This document shows positions 17,842 to 25,722 of a stretch of 64,000 nt of DNA, piece by piece. This stretch comes from Streptomyces tropicalis. Lineage in GTDB: Bacteria; Actinomycetota; Actinomycetes; Streptomycetales; Streptomycetaceae. Position 1 is the stretch's first letter; every line of letters starts with the position of its first letter. The DNA lies in contig NZ_JARJBB010000001.1 of NCBI RefSeq assembly GCF_029269835.1, positions 496,001 through 560,000 of the forward strand, read 5' to 3'. Below the pieces are notes generated by a model. It saw nothing but the letters and a program-made list of their open reading frames with translations, had not been told where the DNA came from and did not search any database. The position numbers and the translations under genes were made by a program.

Positions 17842-19020
17842 ATGTCCGACGACGGCCACGGGCACGAGGGGCACGCGCGCGTGCCGAGCAGGCGGCGCAG
17901 GCGCTTCCCGGGGCTCTCCTCGCGCGCCTACGAGCATCCGGCCGACCGCTCGGCCCTGGTCGCCCTGCGCAAGCTCACCGGTTTCGACACGGTGTTCAAG
18001 ACGCTCAGCGGCCTGCTGCCGGAGCGCAGTCTGCGGCTGATGTTCCTGTCCGACTCGGTGCGCGTGTCGGAGCAGCAGTTCGCCCACCTGCACGACATGC
18101 TGCGCGACGCCTGCTACATCCTGGACCTGGAGAAGGTCCCGCCGATGTACGTCAGCCAGAATCCGCAGCCCAACGCCATGTGCATCGGCCTGGACGAGCC
18201 GATCATCGTCGTCACCACGGGGCTGGTGGAGCTGCTCGACGAAGAGGAGATGCGCGCGGTCGTCGGCCACGAGGTGGGCCACGCCCTGTCCGGCCACTCC
18301 GTCTACCGCACGATCCTGCTCTTCCTGACGACGCTGGCCGTCCGGGTGGCCTGGATCCCGCTGGGCAATCTCGCGATCATGGCCCTCGTGACGGCGCTGC
18401 GCGAGTGGTTCCGCAAGTCGGAGCTGTCCGCCGACCGGGCGGGCCTGCTGGTCGGGCAGGACGTGCGGGCCTCGATGCGGGGCCTGATGAAGATAGCCGG
18501 CGGCAACCACCTCCACGAGATGAACGTGGACGCCTTCCTCCAGCAGGCCGAGGAGTACGAGGCGGGCGGCGACCTGCGCGACTCCGTCCTGAAGATCCTC
18601 AACGTGCTGCCGCGCACCCATCCCTTCACCACGGTCCGCGCGGCCGAGCTGAAGAGGTGGGCGGAGTCCCGCGACTTCCAGCGGCTCATGGACGGCCACT
18701 ACCCGCGCCGCAGCGAGGACGCGGACGCCTCGGTCGGCGACTCCTTCCGCGAGTCGGCCTCGCACTACGCCGACCACGTCAAGAACTCCAAGGACCCGCT
18801 GATGCGGCTGGTCACCGACCTGGCGGGCGGCGCCGGGGACCTCGGCGGCCGGGTCCGCCGCGGCTTCAACGGCTTCACGTCCCCCGCGCCGCCGAAGGGC
18901 GGGGCCGCGAAGGACGGAGGCCCCGGGGACGCAGGCGCGCAGGACGACGGGCCGCGCGGCGGCTCGCCGTGGGACGGGCCGTCCGAGGGCGGGGCACCGG
19001 GCGGCGGCCGCGGCGACTAG
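17842..19020 (+). CDS. M48-family zinc metallopeptidase, membrane-associated
   Basis: 392-residue peptidase. The zinc motif HEVGH is at residues 143-147, with the third ligand Glu in SELSADRAG near residue 194. One or two hydrophobic segments follow the active site (TILLFLTTLAVRVAWIPLGNLAIMAL), as in HtpX/Ste24-type enzymes that degrade membrane proteins. The N-terminus is His/Arg-rich; the last ~60 residues are Gly/Ala/Asp-rich and probably disordered. The ATG at 17842 has GGGGGGA upstream. It is the only plus-strand gene in this stretch and diverges from a small membrane protein gene. Confidence 0.88.
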   Translation: MSDDGHGHEGHARVPSRRRRRFPGLSSRAYEHPADRSALVALRKLTGFDTVFKTLSGLLPERSLRLMFLSDSVRVSEQQFAHLHDMLRDACYILDLEKVPPMYVSQNPQPNAMCIGLDEPIIVVTTGLVELLDEEEMRAVVGHEVGHALSGHSVYRTILLFLTTLAVRVAWIPLGNLAIMALVTALREWFRKSELSADRAGLLVGQDVRASMRGLMKIAGGNHLHEMNVDAFLQQAEEYEAGGDLRDSVLKILNVLPRTHPFTTVRAAELKRWAESRDFQRLMDGHYPRRSEDADASVGDSFRESASHYADHVKNSKDPLMRLVTDLAGGAGDLGGRVRRGFNGFTSPAPPKGGAAKDGGPGDAGAQDDGPRGGSPWDGPSEGGAPGGGRGD

Positions 19021-19068
19021 GGCCTTCGGATCAGGCCGCTACGGGGCGTGCGGGGCCCTGAGCCCCGG

Positions 19069-20139
19069 TCACACCCTCGGCTCGGCGCTCGGGGCGAGGG
19101 TCCCGCACAGGGCGGGCGCGCCGTCGGTCGCGTACGGGTCCGTGCCGGCCGGGCCGCCCGCCCGGGCGGTCTGTCCGGCCAGCAGCGGCCGCAGCCGGCC
19201 GGCGGCGTCCTCGGCGCAGGACAGCGGTCCGGCCTGGACCTGTGCCTGCACCAGCTGGACCTGGTGCAGGCGCAGGTCGTCGCGGCTGAAGCGGAACTGC
19301 AGTTCGCGCCGGACGGTGAACAGCGAGACGTGCGCACGGGCGCCGGACCCGGCCGGCCGGAGCGCGTAGACGAAGACGTGGTCCGCACTCACCGCGAGGG
19401 TGGAGGAGCCGGCCTCGGTGGCCTGCAGGCTGCCCTGTACGCGGATCCCCCGGTCGGCGAGTTCCGCCCGGGCCGGGTCGAAGCGCACGAGCCAGCCGGT
19501 CGGGGTGTGCCGCCCGTCGGCGGCGGGGTGGGCGAAGCTCTGGTCGAACTGGTCCAGTTGCCCGGCGTCCAGCAGGGCCCGCACGGGGTGCACCTGGCCG
19601 CCGGTGAGCACCTCCGGGTGGAGGGAGGACTCGACGATGTAGTCCTTGGCGGCGGTGAGCGCGGAGACGACCTGGCTCTCGGAGAAGTGCGCGGTGCGCC
19701 GCACGGCGGGCAGCGGGATGCCCTCGGCGCCGATGCTGAACTGCGCGGCCGGGCTGTGGGCGAACAGGTACTCGGCGTCGGCGGCCCCGGGGACCGGGCC
19801 CTGCGGGGCGAGCGGGACGACGGTGGTGTGCAGCTGCTCGGCGGGCCGCTCGGTCTCGGCGGTCCGGTAGGGGTGGCGCACGCCCATGTAGACGGCGGTG
19901 CCGAAGGCCACGGCGATCAGCAGCACGAGGATCAGTGCCTGCCGGGACAGGCTGCGGTGCAGGGGCGCGCGGCGGCGCACGGCGGGGGTGTGGTCGGTCA
20001 TCCGCTCCCGGGCGGAGTACTCCTGGAGGCGGGCAGCACGGATGAACGACTCGTCGAAGACGACGGATCGGTACTCGTCCTCCGCACCTCCGGGGGCGCC
20101 CTCGGGTGTCCCCTCAGGTGGGTCTCCAGGCCCTCCCAT
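19069..20139 (-). CDS. Hypothetical membrane protein with N-terminal SVVFDESF motif
   Basis: 356 residues of unknown function. Residues 1-45 are cytoplasmic and include EYRSVVFDESFIRAARLQEY; a transmembrane helix follows at about 67-85 (QALILVLLIAVAFGTAVYMG); the remaining ~270 residues would be outside and include a Cys in LSCAEDA and another in ALCGTL, a possible disulfide. The N-terminal motif is closely matched in the gene upstream (EFASVVFDEAFVRAAVIHE), so the two proteins share a cytoplasmic module and possibly a binding partner. Both read on the minus strand with a 100-nt gap. Confidence 0.7.
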   Translation of the reverse strand: MGGPGDPPEGTPEGAPGGAEDEYRSVVFDESFIRAARLQEYSARERMTDHTPAVRRRAPLHRSLSRQALILVLLIAVAFGTAVYMGVRHPYRTAETERPAEQLHTTVVPLAPQGPVPGAADAEYLFAHSPAAQFSIGAEGIPLPAVRRTAHFSESQVVSALTAAKDYIVESSLHPEVLTGGQVHPVRALLDAGQLDQFDQSFAHPAADGRHTPTGWLVRFDPARAELADRGIRVQGSLQATEAGSSTLAVSADHVFVYALRPAGSGARAHVSLFTVRRELQFRFSRDDLRLHQVQLVQAQVQAGPLSCAEDAAGRLRPLLAGQTARAGGPAGTDPYATDGAPALCGTLAPSAEPRV

Positions 20140-20239
20140 ATCTTCAGGGTAGGTCGCACGGAGGCCGGGTAAACGCAGTGGTCCGTGTCAAGTTCTGACA
20201 GGTTCCCACCAAGAATGGCACGGGGTGGGCGGGAGGAAC

Positions 20240-20812
20240 TCAGGGGGTGCGCGGGACCATCGGGACGGGTGACCGGGCGGTGCCGGCGGACGCGGAGGGA
20301 GCCGCGGCGCTGCCCTGTTCCAGGCCGGTGGTTGCGGGTGCGGGCACCCGGTCGCGGCTGCCGGCGCCCCCGCCGCGGTAGACCGCGGCGAAGGCCAGGG
20401 CGACCATGCCGATACCCATGACCAGGGCGAGCATCCAGGCGACGGGGCGGTGCCAGCGGACCTGCCGGCCGAAGCCGCCCGGCGCGCCGCGGCGGCCGTC
20501 GAAGAGGTCGGACTCGTCCAGGTCGTCGAGGTCGTGGTCGGGGTCGAAACCGGGTCCGTCGGGACCGTAGCCGTCCTCGTACCGCTCGCCGCGGGCGCGG
20601 GCCCGGCGGGACTCGGCCTCGGACGCCTCGGCCCTGGCCTGCGCGGCGGCCAGGAGGCGCTCGACCGCGGTCGGCTCGTGGATCACGGCCGCCCGCACGA
20701 AGGCCTCGTCGAACACCACGGAGGCGAACTCTTCGTCCGACACCCCGCGGTCCTGGTCGTCGTCGGGCTCCCAGCCGTCCGGGAACGGCATGCCCCCCAC
20801 GTCCTCCGGCAC
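20240..20812 (-). CDS. Hypothetical membrane protein with N-terminal SVVFDEAF motif
   Basis: 190 residues. The N-terminus carries EEFASVVFDEAFVRAAVIHE then EPTAVERLLAAAQARAE, an Asp/Glu-rich linker (DPDHDLDDLDESDLFDG), one transmembrane helix at about 126-145 (VAWMLALVMGIGMVALAFAA), and a short outer Ala/Ser/Pro-rich tail. It shares the acidic SVVFDE-x-F motif with the next gene downstream, although the rest of the two proteins differ. No known domain. Lies between proA and the M48 peptidase region on the same strand as proA. Confidence 0.7.
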   Translation of the reverse strand: MPEDVGGMPFPDGWEPDDDQDRGVSDEEFASVVFDEAFVRAAVIHEPTAVERLLAAAQARAEASEAESRRARARGERYEDGYGPDGPGFDPDHDLDDLDESDLFDGRRGAPGGFGRQVRWHRPVAWMLALVMGIGMVALAFAAVYRGGGAGSRDRVPAPATTGLEQGSAAAPSASAGTARSPVPMVPRTP

Positions 20813-20890
20813 GGGTCCAGACTAGACCTGGAGGGTCAATCTGGGCAGACAGTAGGGAAATTCATCCACCTGCCGGGACGACGGTCGCCG

Positions 20891-20927
20891 TGCGTCCGGC
20901 ACGGGCCCGTGACGCGTGCCGGACGCA
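20891..20927 (-). terminator. Inverted repeat after proA
   Basis: Perfect 12-bp arms (TGCGTCCGGCAC and GTGCCGGACGCA) with a 13-nt loop, 20 nt after the proA stop. Confidence 0.7.
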
Positions 20928-20946
20928 TATGCCCCGGGCCGGCCGG

Positions 20947-22233
20947 TCAACGCCGGATGTGGCCGTCGCCGGTGAGGATGTACTTGGTACTGGTGAGCTC
21001 GGGGAGCCCCATGGGACCCCGGGCGTGCAGCTTCTGGGTGGAGATGCCGATCTCCGCGCCGAAGCCGAACTGCCCGCCGTCCGTGAAGCGGGTGGAGGCG
21101 TTGACGGTGACGGTGGCGGAGTCGACCAGTCGGGTGAACCGGCGGCCCGCCTGCTGGGAGGTCGTCACGATCGCCTCGGTGTGGCCGGAGCTCCACAGCC
21201 GGATGTGCTCGACGGCCCGGTCGAGGGAGTCGACGACGGCCGCGGCGATGTCGTACGAGAGGTACTCGGTCTCCCAGTCCTCGGGAGTGGCCTCGACGAC
21301 CGTGGCCCGGGAGTCCCCGGCGTGGGCCATGACCCGCTCGTCGCCGTGCACGGTCACCCCGGCCTCGGCGAGCGCGTCCAGAGCCCGCGGCAGGAAGGCG
21401 GCGGCGATGTCCTGGTGGACGAGGAGGGTCTCGGCGGCGTTGCACACGCTGACCCGCTGCGCCTTGGAGTTGATCAGGATGTCGACGGCCGTGTCGAGGT
21501 CGGCCTCGGCGTCGACGTAGACGTGGCAGTTGCCGGTGCCCGTCTCGATCACCGGGACGGTGGACTCGTTGACCACCGTCCGGATCAGCGAGGCGCCGCC
21601 GCGCGGGATCAGCACGTCGACCAGGCCGCGGGCGCGCATCAGCTCGCGCACGCTGTCCCGGCTCTCCCCCGGCACCAGCTGCACGGCGTCGGCGGGCAGC
21701 CCCGCGCCGCCGACCGCGTCGCGGATCACCCGGACGAGGGCGGTGTTCGACTCGTGGGCGGAGGCCGAGCCGCGCAGCAGGACCGCGTTGCCGGACTTCA
21801 GGCACAGCGCGGCGGCGTCGACGGTGACGTTGGGCCGGGCCTCGTAGATGATGCCGACCACGCCGAGCGGGACGCGCACCTGGCGCAGGTCCATGCCGTT
21901 GGGCAGGGTGCTGCCGCGGACGACCTCGCCGACCGGGTCCGGCAGCGCAGCCACGTCCCGCAAGTCGGAGGCGATGGCCCGCACCCGCTCCGGGGTGAGC
22001 GTCAGCCGGTCGACGACGGACTCGCTGGTGCCGGCCGCGCGGGCCCTGGCGACGTCCTTGGCGTTGGCCTCGACGATCTCGCCGGTCCGGACCTCCAGGG
22101 CGTCCGCGACGGCGAGCAGCGCGTCGTCCTTCTCCACGCGCGGCAGCGGTGCGAGGTCGGCGGCGGCGGCCTTGGCACGGTAGGCGGCCCGGGTGACCGG
22201 GGACATCGAGTCGTAGGGCGAGAGCGTGGTCAT
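20947..22233 (-). CDS. proA: Glutamate-5-semialdehyde dehydrogenase (gamma-glutamyl phosphate reductase)
   Basis: Second step of proline synthesis: NADPH reduction of gamma-glutamyl phosphate made by ProB. 428 residues, normal for the family. Recognisable blocks are [55 protein letters not shown], the catalytic Cys in [14 protein letters not shown], and [16 protein letters not shown]. The ATG at 22233 has no Shine-Dalgarno but sits 6 nt after TACGCT, fitting a leaderless transcript. proB lies 0.7 kb upstream with one hypothetical gene between them, all on the same strand. Confidence 0.97.
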   Translation of the reverse strand: MTTLSPYDSMSPVTRAAYRAKAAAADLAPLPRVEKDDALLAVADALEVRTGEIVEANAKDVARARAAGTSESVVDRLTLTPERVRAIASDLRDVAALPDPVGEVVRGSTLPNGMDLRQVRVPLGVVGIIYEARPNVTVDAAALCLKSGNAVLLRGSASAHESNTALVRVIRDAVGGAGLPADAVQLVPGESRDSVRELMRARGLVDVLIPRGGASLIRTVVNESTVPVIETGTGNCHVYVDAEADLDTAVDILINSKAQRVSVCNAAETLLVHQDIAAAFLPRALDALAEAGVTVHGDERVMAHAGDSRATVVEATPEDWETEYLSYDIAAAVVDSLDRAVEHIRLWSSGHTEAIVTTSQQAGRRFTRLVDSATVTVNASTRFTDGGQFGFGAEIGISTQKLHARGPMGLPELTSTKYILTGDGHIRR

Positions 22234-22239
22234 GAGGGA

Positions 22240-22268
22240 AGCGTAGTGCGCCGCGGCGGGGCCTTCAG
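22240..22268 (-). promoter_or_regulatory. Candidate leaderless promoter of proA
   Basis: CTGAAG (22263-22268), 17 nt, TACGCT (22240-22245), then 6 nt to the proA ATG. With no Shine-Dalgarno present, transcription from the A of ATG is the simplest reading. Confidence 0.55.
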
Positions 22269-22370
22269 CGGTTGTCCCAGCTCCCGAGACGCACCGTGAA
22301 CCGTCCACCCGGGCCGGCTGCCCACCGGCCGGCGGCTGCCGGCGCGGGCGCCGGCGGGCGGGCCTGCGGC

Positions 22371-22841
22371 TCAGTACGGGTGGACGCCCACGGGGGTCGC
22401 GGGCGGCGGGCCGTAGCCCTCGGCGAGGCGCTGATGGTAGGTCTCGCGGTCGATGACCTCCAGGCCGACGATCTCCCACGGCGGCAGCTTGGCACTCTGG
22501 CGGTGCTCGCCCCACAGGCGCAGCGCGACGGCCGCCGCGTCGTGCAGGTCGCGGGCCTCCTCCCAGTACCGGATCTCCGCGTGGTCGTCCGCGTAGCGGC
22601 TGGTCAGCAGGAAGGGGTGGTCGTGGGCGAGCTGCTCCAGGCCGCGCCGGACCTCGCCGAGCGGGGCCCGGTCGCCGGAGACGCTGAGGGTGACGTGCCA
22701 CAGCCGCGGCAGGTCCTTGGGCCCCTCGTAGCGGTGCCCGGCCGCCACGCTGGTCAGGGCCCGCTCCTCGCCGGCCGTACGGGACGCGGAGCCGCCGGCA
22801 CCACCGCGGGACACCGCGGCCCCAGGGCGCACTCGTCTCAC
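22371..22841 (-). CDS. Hypothetical protein between proB and proA
   Basis: 156-residue protein, unknown function. The first ~35 residues are basic and Gly/Ser-rich; the conserved-looking core ([20 protein letters not shown] to [13 protein letters not shown]) is alpha/beta, beginning with a beta-strand followed by a helix. No transmembrane segment. The GTG at 22841 is fixed by a very good ribosome binding site (AAAGGAGG, 5 nt spacing); longer readings are unlikely. Its position between proB and proA on the same strand suggests co-transcription from proB, but no role in proline synthesis can be deduced. Confidence 0.75.
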   Translation of the reverse strand: MRRVRPGAAVSRGGAGGSASRTAGEERALTSVAAGHRYEGPKDLPRLWHVTLSVSGDRAPLGEVRRGLEQLAHDHPFLLTSRYADDHAEIRYWEEARDLHDAAAVALRLWGEHRQSAKLPPWEIVGLEVIDRETYHQRLAEGYGPPPATPVGVHPY

Positions 22842-22976
22842 GACGGCCTCCTTTACGCAGTGCTCGTGCGGAATGGGTCCCCGAGACAAGAGTGGAGCAG
22901 GCCGCACGCCTCCATGGGGTGGTTTTACGGAACGTCCCCCACAGTCAGGAGCCGGGTGGACGGACGTTCCCCCCCA

Positions 22977-24104
22977 TTACGGCTCCAGGATCACCAGGTC
23001 GTCCCTGTGTACGACCTCCCGTTCGTACGCCGGGCCCAGCTCGCGCGCCAGTTCCCGGGTCGAACGGCCGATCAGACGGGGGATCTCCTTGGCGTCGAAG
23101 TTGACGACCCCGCGGGCCACGGCGCGTCCGGCGGAGTCCCGCAGCTCCACCGGGTCGCCCGCGGTGAAGTCGCCCTCGGCCGCGGCGATCCCGGCAGGCA
23201 GCAGCGAGGTGCGGCGCTCCACGACGGCACGCACGGCGCCCTCGTCGAGGGTGAGCGAGCCCTGCGGGGCGGAGGCGTGCTGGAGCCAGAGCAGCCGGTC
23301 GGCGGACCGCCTGCCGGTCGGGTGGAAGCAGGTGCCGGTGTCGCCGCCGGCGAGGGCGTCGGCCGCATGGACGGCGCTGGTCAGCACCACCGGGATACCG
23401 GCGGCGGCGGCGATCCGGGCCGCCTCGACCTTGGTGACCATGCCGCCGGTGCCGACACCGGCCCGGCCCGCGCTGCCGATCTCGACGTCCGCCAGGTCGG
23501 CGGGGCCGTGGACCTCCGCTATCCGTGAGGTGCCGGGCCGCCCGGGGTCGCCGTCGTACACGCCGTCGACGTCGGAGAGCAGGACCAGCAGGTCTGCGCG
23601 GACGAGGTGGGCGACGAGGGCGGCGAGCCGGTCGTTGTCACCGAAGCGGATCTCGTCGGTGGCGACCGTGTCGTTCTCGTTGACGACGGGGAGGGCACCC
23701 ATCGCCAGGAGCTTGTCCAGGGTGCGGGAGGCGTTGCGGTGGTGGGCGCGGCGGCTCATGTCGTCGGAGGTCAGCAGGACCTGGCCGACGCGGACGCCGT
23801 AGCGGGCGAAGGAGGCGGTGTAGCGGGCGACGAGCAGGCCCTGGCCGACGCTGGCCGCGGCCTGCTGGCGGGCCAGGTCCTTGGGCCGCCGCGGCAGGCC
23901 CAGCGGCGCCAGGCCGGCGGCGATGGCGCCGGAGGAGACGAGGACGATCTCCCGTTCTCCCCCGCCGCGGCTCTTGGCGAGGACGTCCACGAGCGCGTCG
24001 ACCCGGTCCGCGTCCAGGCCGCCCGTGGCGGTCGTCAGCGACGAGGAGCCCACCTTGACGACGATCCTGCGGGCCTCGCCCACGGCCTGCCTTGCCTGTG
24101 CCAC
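22977..24104 (-). CDS. proB: Glutamate 5-kinase with PUA domain
   Basis: First step of proline synthesis: ATP-dependent phosphorylation of glutamate. 375 residues. The amino-acid-kinase domain shows IVVKVGSSSLTT, VLVSSGAIAAGL, VNENDTVATDEI (substrate loop), FGDNDRLAALVA and GTGGMVTKVEAA; the last ~95 residues are the PUA domain (LPAGIAAAEGDF to ARGVVNFDAKEI). The enzyme is normally feedback-inhibited by proline. GTG start with GAGGG 5 nt upstream. Downstream in the same direction lie the hypothetical gene and proA. Confidence 0.97.
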   Translation of the reverse strand: MAQARQAVGEARRIVVKVGSSSLTTATGGLDADRVDALVDVLAKSRGGGEREIVLVSSGAIAAGLAPLGLPRRPKDLARQQAAASVGQGLLVARYTASFARYGVRVGQVLLTSDDMSRRAHHRNASRTLDKLLAMGALPVVNENDTVATDEIRFGDNDRLAALVAHLVRADLLVLLSDVDGVYDGDPGRPGTSRIAEVHGPADLADVEIGSAGRAGVGTGGMVTKVEAARIAAAAGIPVVLTSAVHAADALAGGDTGTCFHPTGRRSADRLLWLQHASAPQGSLTLDEGAVRAVVERRTSLLPAGIAAAEGDFTAGDPVELRDSAGRAVARGVVNFDAKEIPRLIGRSTRELARELGPAYEREVVHRDDLVILEP

Positions 24105-24247
24105 GTTGCCCTCGGTCCCCTCACGTCGGTGCGGCTGCCCGGGTCGAATCTACGCGAAGCGGATCGGGTGCCGCGCACCGGTCCACTTCGCGGACGACGG
24201 ATCCCGGCGCGACCGGGACGCCGGGCGCGGCGCGGTGCGGGTCCCGG

Positions 24248-25594
24248 TCAGGCGGCCGCTGCGGTGCCGTCCGGGGCCGCCGGGCGGACGGAGCGCAGCA
24301 GCCGGCGCACCGTGCGGGCCGCCCGGCGCAGGAACGACGAGCGGGCGGTCCGCCGCCAGCCCGGGTAGGCGCGGGCCTCGCGCGGCTCGGCGAGGTAGAC
24401 CCGGTCGGGGACGCCGGCCGGCGCGGAGCGGAAGTGCGGGTAGACGAGGTAGAGCCGGGTGCCCCGCTTCTCCAGGAGGGCGGCGGCCTGCTTCTTCGCC
24501 CGGACGAACTCCACGACGTCCAGGAGCAGATCGGTCCGCGCCTGCGCGACCAGGTACAGGCGGAGCCGCTCGTGCACCTTCAGCCGGCGGGCCACGCCCT
24601 CGCGCCAGTGGGCGGCCATCAGCGGGGCGGCCAGCTCCATCTTGTGGCGCCGGACCTCGTCGCTGTCCTTGAGGAACTTCGGCCCGAACTGCGGCAGCAG
24701 CGTGATGAGGAAGGGGCGGACCATCAGCCCGTCGCGCCGGGGGCCCGCCGGGACCATTCCGGCGATCAGGGTCATCAGGGCGCGCGCGGAGTCGAAGCGC
24801 AGGGTGTAGCTGCCGCTCTTGGTGACGTGCTTGCCGTCGTCCCGGCCCACCAGGTAGTAGCAGGTGTGGTCGGCGACCACGGAGACGCCGTCGGCCCGCA
24901 GATAGGCCTCCATGGTGAACAGCGCGTCCTCGCCGGTGAACAGCGACTCGTCGAAACGCATGCCGTGGCGCTCGAGCATCGCGCGGCGGAACAGCTTCTG
25001 CGCGCTGAGGGTGAACTTGATGTTGGACGAGAAGACGTCGGTGCGGCCGACGGTCCTGCCCCACATCGACTTGGGCGCGGTGCGGTTGATCCCCTCGACC
25101 TTGCCGAGGACGACGTCCGTGCCGTTCTCGTCGGCCATGGCGACCATGCGTTCGAGGGCCTCGGGGCCGAGCCGGTCGTCGGCGTCGAGGAAGAAGACGT
25201 AGCGCCCGTTCGCCCTGCTCAGGCCCACGTTGCGGGGGCCGCTGGGGCCGCCGGAGTTCTCCTGGTGGACGACCCTCACGGACATGGGGACGCGGGCGGC
25301 GAACTCGTCGAGGCAGGCCCCGGTGCCGTCGGTCGAACCGTCGTCGACCGCGACGACCTCGATGCGGGCCGGGTCCAGGGTCTGCGCCTCGACGGACGCC
25401 AGGCACTCGACCAGGTACGGCATCGCCTCGTACGCCCCGATGATCACGCTGACATCGGGCTGCCGCCCGGTCACGCCGTCCCCCTGCACCTGCATCCCCC
25501 AGCCCGCGGAAGACCGCTCCCGCAGCTCCCGTATCGCATCAATCGTCACCTCGGAAGACGGCCGGCCCCGGCGACCGGTTGCCCGGACCTCCAC
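24248..25594 (-). CDS. GT2-family glycosyltransferase
   Basis: 448-residue GT-A enzyme. VSVIIGAYEAMPYLVECLASV opens the nucleotide-sugar domain, VDDGSTDGT is the typical early motif, and FLDADDRLGPEA contains the metal-binding DxD. The C-terminal ~200 residues are basic and helical and end in RSSFLRRAARTVRRLLRSV, likely membrane-contacting. The N-terminal start is uncertain: 25594 gives 48 residues before the GT fold, while MQVQGDG (25495) or a GTG at VTGRQP would give a more usual length. It is followed in the same region by the CDP-glycerol transferase and CDP-polyol synthesis genes, suggesting a role in a wall glycopolymer. Confidence 0.85.
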   Translation of the reverse strand: MEVRATGRRGRPSSEVTIDAIRELRERSSAGWGMQVQGDGVTGRQPDVSVIIGAYEAMPYLVECLASVEAQTLDPARIEVVAVDDGSTDGTGACLDEFAARVPMSVRVVHQENSGGPSGPRNVGLSRANGRYVFFLDADDRLGPEALERMVAMADENGTDVVLGKVEGINRTAPKSMWGRTVGRTDVFSSNIKFTLSAQKLFRRAMLERHGMRFDESLFTGEDALFTMEAYLRADGVSVVADHTCYYLVGRDDGKHVTKSGSYTLRFDSARALMTLIAGMVPAGPRRDGLMVRPFLITLLPQFGPKFLKDSDEVRRHKMELAAPLMAAHWREGVARRLKVHERLRLYLVAQARTDLLLDVVEFVRAKKQAAALLEKRGTRLYLVYPHFRSAPAGVPDRVYLAEPREARAYPGWRRTARSSFLRRAARTVRRLLRSVRPAAPDGTAAAA

Positions 25595-25664
25595 GTTTCG
25601 TGACGCGGGTCACATGGCACACACATCGTCTCGTACGCTAGGCGGCGACGGTAAGAGACGGTAA

Positions 25665-25703
25665 AGGCCCGGCCCCGCGGATCACGTCCGCCGGGCCGGG
25701 CCT
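25665..25703 (-). terminator. Terminator after the CDP-glycerol transferase gene
   Basis: Arms AGGCCCGGCC and GGCCGGGCCT with a 19-nt loop, followed on the minus strand by TTTAC. Confidence 0.6.
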
Positions 25704-25722
25704 CGTGCCTGGTGGACCGGGG

